From: Terracoccus sp. 273MFTsu3.1
GTDB lineage: Bacteria > Actinomycetota > Actinomycetes > Actinomycetales > Dermatophilaceae
Direction of reading: 5' to 3'
DNA length: 64,000 nucleotides
NCBI RefSeq assembly: GCF_000383675.1
Contig: NZ_KB911825.1
Coordinates: 1 to 64,000 of the forward strand
The position numbers were made by a program, and so were the translations under genes. Position 1 is the first letter of the stretch. Each line of letters starts with the position of its first letter. This document shows, one piece after another, positions 58,440 to 64,000 of the stretch. The notes under the pieces are model-generated. The model ran no database searches. It was not told the origin of the DNA and was given only the letters and a program-made list of their open reading frames with translations.

Positions 58440-59025
58440 CGGTGCGCACCACGAGGAGCCAGGCCACGACGGGCGCACCGACGACGAGGATGATGGCCAG
58501 GACCCGCAACGCCGCCGCATGGCCGTAGACCTTGGCGACGACGGCGCCGAGGATGCCGACGGCGAAGACGGCGAGCGAGTAGTTGGCGAACGTCGCACTC
58601 AGCTCGACGATCTCGGGGGACTTCGTGATGTTGGCGATCGTCGCCGCCTTGCCCGTGGGACCCCACGGCGCCGGCAGGGGCACCTGGGCAAGGAGCAGGG
58701 CCGCGAGTCCGAGCACGTCGGTGCGCAGGTACGAGCGCCTCAGGGCCGAGGCCTGACGGCGGCTGCGGACCGACGGCTGCACGGCCGACGAGGGCGGCGT
58801 GAACGCGCGGGGCAGCGTCAGGAGCAGACCGGGCAGGCCGACGAGGCCGGCCAGGAAGGCCGCATACAGCTTGGGGTGGCCGTCGGAGGCGAAGCCGAAG
58901 ACGGTGACGAGCGGCACCGTCGCGTGCACGAGCACCCACACGTAGGCGACGAAGGCCAGAGCAGCCCCGACGGCCACCGGGAGGTCGGCGCTCACACGTC
59001 GGCTCTCTCCTCGGGCTTCGGGCAT
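58432..59025 (-). CDS. membrane protein of unknown function
   Basis: A 197-aa protein with about five hydrophobic segments separated by a basic loop (SVRSRRQASALRRSYLR, about 84-100). I do not recognise a family. ATG 59025 is 7 nt from TACACT on the minus strand (59033-59038), so leaderless. Divergent from the LCP gene, 53 bp apart, with both promoters in the gap. Confidence 0.65.
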   Translation of the reverse strand: MPEARGESRRVSADLPVAVGAALAFVAYVWVLVHATVPLVTVFGFASDGHPKLYAAFLAGLVGLPGLLLTLPRAFTPPSSAVQPSVRSRRQASALRRSYLRTDVLGLAALLLAQVPLPAPWGPTGKAATIANITKSPEIVELSATFANYSLAVFAVGILGAVVAKVYGHAAALRVLAIILVVGAPVVAWLLVVRTVS

Positions 59026-59078
59026 GGCCGACAGTGTAAGCAGCAGTGGGATCGACTCCTGACACCTACACTTGCGCC
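59026..59078. promoter_or_regulatory. divergent leaderless promoter pair
   Basis: Two identical -10 hexamers TACACT point away from each other: minus strand 59033-59038 (7 nt before ATG 59025) and plus strand 59067-59072 (6 nt before GTG 59079). The 28 bp between them must hold both -35 regions, so expression of the two genes is likely linked. Confidence 0.55.
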
Positions 59079-60182
59079 GTGGACAGCACCCGCGAACGCG
59101 ACACCGACCTGTTCGAGTCCGAGCAGGTCGCTGCCGGCGACGGCTCCTCCGGGGGCTCGGGTGGGTCCGACGACGACTGGGACGGTGGCTCGCCCGCCGA
59201 CGGCGGTTCCGGCCGCAGGGAGAAGCGGCGCAACCGCAAGGTGCTCGTGGCCGCGCTCGTGCTGCTGCTCGTGCCCGTGCTCGCGGTGGGCGGCTACCTC
59301 GCGTGGCTCAACCACATCGTCACCAACAACGTGAAGCAGGAGCTGCTCCTGCCCGACGACGGTTCGGCGGGCAGCCAGCCGACCGACAAGAACGGCAACG
59401 TCGTCGTGCAGCCGGTGGGCAACGGCACGAACTACCTCGTCGTGGGCAGCGACGCCGGTCCGGGGCGCGTCGGTGGCCGCTCCGACGTCATGGTGCTCGT
59501 GCACGTGCCGGCCGACCACTCGGCCGTCACCCTGATCCACTTCCCCCGCGACCTCTACGTCTCGATCCCGGGCAAGGGCAAGAACAAGCTCAACGCGGCG
59601 TACGCGTTCGGCGGGCCTCCGCTCCTCGTCAAGACGATGCAGGACATGCTCGGCGTCCGCATCGACCACGTCGCGCTCGTCGGGTTCGAGGGGTTCAAGT
59701 CGATGACCGACGCCGTGGGCGGCGTCGACGTCAACGTCGAGGAGTCGAGCAACCAGCCGCCCTACGTCTTCACCCAGGGCGTGCAGCACATGGACGGCGC
59801 GATGGCCCTGGCCTTCGTGCGCGAGCGCAAGCAGCTGAGCGAGGGCGACATCTCCCGCGGCCGGCGCCAGCTCGCCTTCATCAAGGCGCTCATGCTCAAG
59901 ACCCTGAGCAAGGACGTGCTGACCAACCCGATCAAGCTCAAGGACTTCACCGAGGCGGCCACGTCCAACCTCACCGTCGACCAGAAGCTCGACGTCGGCA
60001 CGATGCGCTCCGAGGCCCTGGCGCTGCGCGACCTGCGCGGGGGCGACATCCGGTTCATCACGGCGCCCTTCACCGGCTTCGGCACGAGCCCGGCCGGTGC
60101 GTCGATCGACATCGTCGACGAGATCAAGATGGCCGACCTCGGTGACGCCATCCGCAACGACGAGCTCAACGCCTACAAGTAG
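59079..60182 (+). CDS. LytR-CpsA-Psr (LCP) family glycopolymer transferase
   Basis: A 367-aa LCP protein. Acidic cytoplasmic N-terminus, one transmembrane helix (about 55-80), then the LCP domain: NYLVVGSDAGPGRVGGRSDVMVLVHV with the catalytic Asp/Arg, TLIHFPRDLYVSIPG, KLNAAYAFGGP and FVRERKQLSEGDISRGRRQ. LCP enzymes attach undecaprenyl-linked glycopolymers to peptidoglycan (or to arabinogalactan in mycolata). Its place in this locus suggests that the exported glycan is wall-anchored rather than freely released. Start GTG 59079, probably leaderless. Confidence 0.92.
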   Translation: MDSTRERDTDLFESEQVAAGDGSSGGSGGSDDDWDGGSPADGGSGRREKRRNRKVLVAALVLLLVPVLAVGGYLAWLNHIVTNNVKQELLLPDDGSAGSQPTDKNGNVVVQPVGNGTNYLVVGSDAGPGRVGGRSDVMVLVHVPADHSAVTLIHFPRDLYVSIPGKGKNKLNAAYAFGGPPLLVKTMQDMLGVRIDHVALVGFEGFKSMTDAVGGVDVNVEESSNQPPYVFTQGVQHMDGAMALAFVRERKQLSEGDISRGRRQLAFIKALMLKTLSKDVLTNPIKLKDFTEAATSNLTVDQKLDVGTMRSEALALRDLRGGDIRFITAPFTGFGTSPAGASIDIVDEIKMADLGDAIRNDELNAYK

Positions 60183-60221
60183 CCGAGCACGGAGCCCGCT
60201 CGCCGACCACGTCGGCGGCGG

Positions 60222-61157
60222 TCAGACCCGCTTCCACGAGGTCAGGTCGCCCTGCGAGAGCCACGTCTGGTTGCCCGAGACGATCCAGCCGGCACGGTCG
60301 GTCACCGACAGGCCCACGCTCCCCCGCTCGGGGGTCGCGACCGGCACGCACGCGACGACGGCAGCGGTGCGGCCCTTGACGACCTCGACGAGCTGGACCC
60401 CCTTGCACGCTCCGACGATGCGGACGGCATACGTCTTCAGGGTGGTGTCGACGAGCAGGTTGCTCAGGGCGACGGCGCCCGGCGCGTCACCCGAGCCGGT
60501 CCACGTCGTCCCCCCGTCGTCCGTGACGACGACCGACCCGTCGGCGCACAGCGCCTGCGCCTGCGCCGCGGACGTGCGTGAGAGGTCGACGACGACGGCG
60601 TCGCCGCACGGCGTCGCCGCGGCCTCCTTGGGCGCGAGCACCCGGGTGGGCTCGTCGAGACGGCGGGCCCATCCCCCGCTGACGGCGGTCGGGGTCAGCC
60701 ACGTCCGACCCGCGTCACGCGAGGCGTACTGCGCGAGGGTGCAGGCCGGGCCGGCGCCGATGACGAAGGCGCGGGTCTCGTCGAGCGGCTGCACGCGCGC
60801 GACGGCCCGGGCAGGCGATCGCAGCCTCGTCCACGTCTGACCTCCGTCAGCGGTGACCTCGACGGTCGCGCCACCCGCGTCGCAGGCGCCGGTCGTGGCT
60901 CGCCAGGCCGTCACGGCGTCGAGCGCCGAGACGAGCCGGGTGACGGGGACGGCCTTGACCGACGCCGGCGAGACGCCCTCGGTCGGGCCGGTCACGGCCG
61001 TCGTGGGCGGGCTCGTGGACAGTGCCGCGGTCCGCGTCGCCGAGACGGGGGGCAGCGCCTGTGACGCGTTGTGGCCCGACCGCAGCGCGAACGCGACGAG
61101 CGCGACGTCGACCGCCAGAAAGGCGACGAGACCTGCCGTCGCCACTCGGTTGTTCAT
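60222..61157 (-). CDS. membrane-anchored Asp-box (BNR-like) beta-propeller protein, paralogue 1
   Basis: A 311-aa protein with an N-terminal membrane anchor (about 8-26), a Ser/Thr/Pro linker and a domain with repeated Asp-box-like motifs (DGGQTWTRL, DAGRTWLTP, DGGTTWTGS), as in sialidase/YCF48-like propellers. Cys residues recur in each unit. Function unknown; probably extracytoplasmic. It is paralogous to the partial gene at the right edge of the window: VARVQP...FVIGA, VSGGW and LCADG all correspond. ATG 61157 with GGAG upstream. Confidence 0.65.
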   Translation of the reverse strand: MNNRVATAGLVAFLAVDVALVAFALRSGHNASQALPPVSATRTAALSTSPPTTAVTGPTEGVSPASVKAVPVTRLVSALDAVTAWRATTGACDAGGATVEVTADGGQTWTRLRSPARAVARVQPLDETRAFVIGAGPACTLAQYASRDAGRTWLTPTAVSGGWARRLDEPTRVLAPKEAAATPCGDAVVVDLSRTSAAQAQALCADGSVVVTDDGGTTWTGSGDAPGAVALSNLLVDTTLKTYAVRIVGACKGVQLVEVVKGRTAAVVACVPVATPERGSVGLSVTDRAGWIVSGNQTWLSQGDLTSWKRV

Positions 61158-61264
61158 TGCTCCGGATCCCCCTCGACACGCCTGATGGCCCTTCCCCCGG
61201 GGGCCATGCTAGGGGCGAATCCGCCTGTCGTACGCGGCAGTCCGCGTTCGGATCGGCGCTCGGG

Positions 61265-61858
61265 TCAGTGGCCGGGCGGCGTGAGGGCCGCGACGACGAC
61301 GGGCAGCTGCGCCTCGATCTCGGTCGACATCAGGTCATATGCCGCAGAACCGCGCCCGTATGGGTCGGGTATGTCCGATTCGGCCGCGGTGCGTGCCGGG
61401 TGGAGGCCTCGACGACCGCGGGCGACCTCGGCGACGATCGCCGCCCACGGCGTGTCGTGCTCGGCGGCCGCCACCTCGGGACCGGCCGCCGCTCCGGCGA
61501 GGTCGGCGTCGCGGACGAGGTCTGCGAGCTCGCCCAGGGTGAAGGTCTTGCGCAGCGCCCGCGGGTGCAGGGCGACGGCGTCGGCCCGGTGCTTCTGCGT
61601 CGCGGTGACGACGATGTCGGCGGCGGCGAGCAGGGACGGGGTGAGCTGGCGCGAGGCGAAGCCGGCCGTGTCGGATCCCACGGCCTCGAGCGCGGCGACC
61701 GACCCGGGCTCGATGTCGGCGCCGACGAGGGCGCGCGTGCCGGCGCTCTCGACGTGGACGTCCTGCCCGGCGAGGAGCTGACGCAGACGACGCTCGAGGT
61801 AGGGCGAGCGGCACACGTTGCCCGTGCAGATGACGAGGACCCGACCCACGGGCCTCAT
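61265..61858 (-). CDS. low-molecular-weight protein-tyrosine phosphatase
   Basis: LMW-PTP (197 aa) with the P-loop CTGNVCRS (C11, R17) and the general-acid loop DIPDPYG (about 170). It would dephosphorylate the Tyr cluster of the BY-kinase encoded at 45382, the usual on/off cycle in capsule synthesis, as in Wzb/Wzc. About 40 residues longer than enterobacterial Wzb. ATG 61858 overlaps the rmlC stop (ATGA). Confidence 0.9.
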   Translation of the reverse strand: MRPVGRVLVICTGNVCRSPYLERRLRQLLAGQDVHVESAGTRALVGADIEPGSVAALEAVGSDTAGFASRQLTPSLLAAADIVVTATQKHRADAVALHPRALRKTFTLGELADLVRDADLAGAAAGPEVAAAEHDTPWAAIVAEVARGRRGLHPARTAAESDIPDPYGRGSAAYDLMSTEIEAQLPVVVAALTPPGH

Positions 61859-62460
61859 CGGCGCGCCCCGACGAGCGAGGCGGTGTGGGCGAGGCAGGCC
61901 TCGAGCGTGGGCAGCAGTCCGGCATCGGCGGCAGCGGCCAGGGTCGAGGCGGCGGCATCCTTGGGCGAGAGCACCGGGACGAAGCCGTCGGGCAGCTCGA
62001 GCCCCACGGTCGGGTCGAGCGGGTTGATGCCGCGCTCGATCGAGGGGGTGAACACCTCGGAGCAGAGGTAGACGGCGGTGCCGTCCTCGACGCAGGCGAG
62101 GGCGTGGCCGAGCCCTTCCGCGAGGTAGACCGCGCGGCGGTCGACGGTGTCGAGCACGACGGAGTCCCACTGCCCGAAGGTCGGCGACCCGACCCGGACG
62201 TCGACGACGAAGTCGACGAAGACCCCGCTCGTGGCCGTGACGTACTTGGCCTGCGAGGGCGGCACGTCGGCGAAGTGGATGCCGCGGAGCGCTCCTGCCG
62301 ACGAGACGGAGATGTTGGTCTGCCTGACCTGCATCTCGTGGCCGATGGCCTCGGCCAGACGGTCGACGCGGAAGCCCTCGGCGAAGACCCCACGGTCGTC
62401 GGGGAACTGGCGCGGCGTGATCTCGAAGGCTCCGTCGATGCGGAGCGGGCGGATGTCCAT
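61855..62460 (-). CDS. rmlC: dTDP-4-dehydrorhamnose 3,5-epimerase
   Basis: Cupin-fold RmlC-type epimerase (201 aa). DDRGVFAEGFR, ALRGIHFADVPPSQAKYV (catalytic His in RGIH), FVDFVVDVRVGSPTFGQW and GLGHALACVEDGTAVYLCSE. Third step of dTDP-L-rhamnose synthesis, or a dTDP-6-deoxyhexose epimerase of similar type. rmlA is 13 bp upstream; rmlB and rmlD are not in the window and may lie further right or elsewhere. Confidence 0.9.
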   Translation of the reverse strand: MDIRPLRIDGAFEITPRQFPDDRGVFAEGFRVDRLAEAIGHEMQVRQTNISVSSAGALRGIHFADVPPSQAKYVTATSGVFVDFVVDVRVGSPTFGQWDSVVLDTVDRRAVYLAEGLGHALACVEDGTAVYLCSEVFTPSIERGINPLDPTVGLELPDGFVPVLSPKDAAASTLAAAADAGLLPTLEACLAHTASLVGARR

Positions 62461-62473
62461 CAGGTCCTTGCCT

Positions 62474-63352
62474 TCACGGGGTGTCCTTGCCCTCGGCGAG
62501 GAGGGCGTGCAGGTAGAGACCGTAACCGCTCTTGGCCTGGTCGTCGGCGTGCCGTCGCATGCCGTCGTCGTCGAGCCACCCGTTGCGCCAGGCGATCTCC
62601 TCGACGCAGCCGATCTTCTGGCCCTGCCGCGCCTCGACGACGTGGACGTACTGGCTGGCCTCGATGAGTCCCTCGAACGTGCCGGTGTCGAACCACGCCG
62701 TGCCGCGGGGCAGGACGCTGACCGACAGCGTGCCGCGACGGAGGTACTCGTCGTTGACGGCGGTGATCTCGAGCTCGCCGCGCGCGCTGGGTGTCAGGTC
62801 GCGGGCGATGGCGACGACGTCGTTGTCGTAGAAGTAGAGACCCGGGACGGCATAGCTCGACTTCGGGTGCTCGGGCTTCTCCTCGATGGAGATGACGTGG
62901 CCGTCGGGGTCGAACTCGACGACGCCGTAGGCCGTCGGGTCGGCGACCCGGTAGGCGAAGACGTGGCCGCCCTCGACGTCGGCGTTGTCGGCGAGGCGGG
63001 TGCCGAGCCCCGGGCCGAAGAAGATGTTGTCGCCGAGGACGAGCGCCACCCGGTCGTCGCCGATGAAGTCGGCACCGAGCACGAAGGCCTGGGCCAGGCC
63101 CTCGGGACGCGGCTGGACGGCATACGTGATCGTCATGCCCCACTGGGACCCGTCGCCGAGGAGGCGCCGGAACTGCTCGACGTCGACCGGGGTCGTGATG
63201 ACGAGGACCTCGCGGATGCCGGCCATCATGAGCGTCGAGAGCGGGTAGTAGACCATCGGCTTGTCGTAGACGGGCATCAGCTGCTTGCTGATGCCGCGGG
63301 TGATCGGGTGCAGCCGGCTGCCCGTGCCCCCCGCGAGGATGATCCCCTTCAT
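62474..63352 (-). CDS. rmlA: glucose-1-phosphate thymidylyltransferase
   Basis: RmlA (292 aa), making dTDP-glucose. [13 protein letters not shown] is at about 6-18, [47 protein letters not shown] and [13 protein letters not shown]. Length and motifs are standard. Starts at ATG 63352; upstream frame extension is not conserved. TACGCT on the minus strand (63361-63366), 8 nt away, is part of an ACGGCATACG motif copy, so here the repeat may double as the -10 element. Confidence 0.95.
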   Translation of the reverse strand: MKGIILAGGTGSRLHPITRGISKQLMPVYDKPMVYYPLSTLMMAGIREVLVITTPVDVEQFRRLLGDGSQWGMTITYAVQPRPEGLAQAFVLGADFIGDDRVALVLGDNIFFGPGLGTRLADNADVEGGHVFAYRVADPTAYGVVEFDPDGHVISIEEKPEHPKSSYAVPGLYFYDNDVVAIARDLTPSARGELEITAVNDEYLRRGTLSVSVLPRGTAWFDTGTFEGLIEASQYVHVVEARQGQKIGCVEEIAWRNGWLDDDGMRRHADDQAKSGYGLYLHALLAEGKDTP

Positions 63353-63398
63353 GGTCGGCCAGCGTATGCCGTGTGCGACGTCGTCGTGGACGGGTGCG

Positions 63399-64000
63399 TC
63401 ACGCGACGGCGCGCCACGTCTCGAGGCTCGCGTCGGAGCGCCAGGTCGCGTCCGCGACGGCCAGCCAACCGCCCTCGTCGACGACGCTGATGGAGACCGT
63501 GCCCTCGGCGCCACCGAGCGAGGTCTTGACGCAGGCGACCTTCGAGGCCGCGCCGCCGGAGAGCTTGGCGACCTCGACCCCGGCGCAGTCGTCCGTGGCG
63601 CGGGCGACGTAGACGGCCGGCGCGCTGCCGTCCACCCGGGCGCCGACGGCGAGCGCGCCCTCGACGGTCGCCATCCGGGTCCACGAGCCTCCGCCGTCGC
63701 CGGAGCGGACGAGGCGGCCGTCGGCGCAGAGGACGACGGCCCGCGTGGCACTGACCCGGGCGAGGTCGACGACGGTCGTGGTGCCGCAGGGGCGCGCGTC
63801 GGGACGCCTGGGCGTGATGACGACTTTCGGGTCCCCACCCGGGAGGCGTGACCAGCCGCCCTCGACCGCCCGCGGTCCCCGCCACGTCGTGGCGTCGTCG
63901 TCGGTGGCGTACTCGCCCACAGAGCACCCGGCGCCCTTGGCGCCGATGACGAAGCCACGGTCGGCGTCGACGGGCTGGACGCGCCCCAGGGCCTGCACCG
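63399..64000 (-). CDS. Asp-box beta-propeller-like protein, paralogue 2 (5' end beyond the window)
   Basis: The C-terminal 200 residues of a paralogue of the protein at 60222-61157. Shared anchors are GRVQPVD...FVIGA against ARVQPLD...[13 protein letters not shown] against [23 protein letters not shown] against PCGDAVVVDLSRTSA, and [20 protein letters not shown] against ALCADGSVVVTDDGGTTWTG. It ends in ETWRAVA as the other ends in TSWKRV. The start lies beyond base 64000. Function unknown. Confidence 0.65.
   Translation of the reverse strand, partial: VQALGRVQPVDADRGFVIGAKGAGCSVGEYATDDDATTWRGPRAVEGGWSRLPGGDPKVVITPRRPDARPCGTTTVVDLARVSATRAVVLCADGRLVRSGDGGGSWTRMATVEGALAVGARVDGSAPAVYVARATDDCAGVEVAKLSGGAASKVACVKTSLGGAEGTVSISVVDEGGWLAVADATWRSDASLETWRAVA

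Overview
The window is about 70% G+C, densely coded, rich in GTG starts and ATGA/GTGA overlaps. Its left edge carries a typical actinobacterial rRNA leader and promoter, firing leftward out of the window. Gene content (B. subtilis-like sdhCAB, a GbsR-type regulator with a polyketide-type ABC exporter, DUF559-type nuclease, LCP protein) points to a high-GC actinobacterium. I would guess Intrasporangiaceae or a related Micrococcales family; this rests on general resemblance, not on a search. No tRNA, insertion sequence, prophage, CRISPR array or integrase was seen.

Layout. 1-560: rRNA promoter and leader (minus strand). 562-8967: leftward nucleoside uptake and salvage block: M20 amidohydrolase, BMP-family nucleoside-binding lipoprotein, ABC ATPase, two permeases, cytidine deaminase, thymidine phosphorylase. 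9050-11605: FhuF-like Fe-S protein, then psuG-psuK for pseudouridine breakdown. 11755-17648: DUF559-type protein, acyl-CoA mutase large subunit, GbsR/MarR regulator and an ABC-2 exporter. 17731-24396: mannose-1-P guanylyltransferase, membrane glycosyltransferase-like protein, GNAT, SDR, GT4 mannosyltransferase-like protein, then sdhC. 24400-36705: sdhAB, D,D-carboxypeptidase-like protein, BrkB/YihY, 2H phosphoesterase, GT4, GT2, trpS, exodeoxyribonuclease III, MauE/thioredoxin-like protein.

36792-63352 is a large exopolysaccharide or cell-surface glycan locus: ten glycosyltransferase genes (one a GT4-GT2 fusion), Wzy-like polymerase/ligase, Wzx-like flippase, tyrosine autokinase with its presumed LMW phosphatase, O-acyltransferase, LCP ligase and dTDP-rhamnose enzymes RmlA/RmlC. 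No initiating phosphoglycosyltransferase is visible, so the locus probably continues to the right or the initiator is elsewhere. Inside it sit two small pairs that do not belong to textbook Wzx/Wzy pathways: PqqD-like + HprK-like kinase, next to a Tat-exported Cys-rich protein, and PqqD-like + nucleotidyltransferase. These are the best candidates for an undescribed system.

Two window-wide signals stand out. First, the 10-mer ACGGCATACG (and its complement) occurs at least 13 times, and its 7-mer core about 28 times, in different reading frames and in intergenic terminators, which suggests selection at the DNA level. Second, many genes have a TANNNT-like -10 element ending only 5-8 nt before the start codon, suggesting widespread leaderless transcription.
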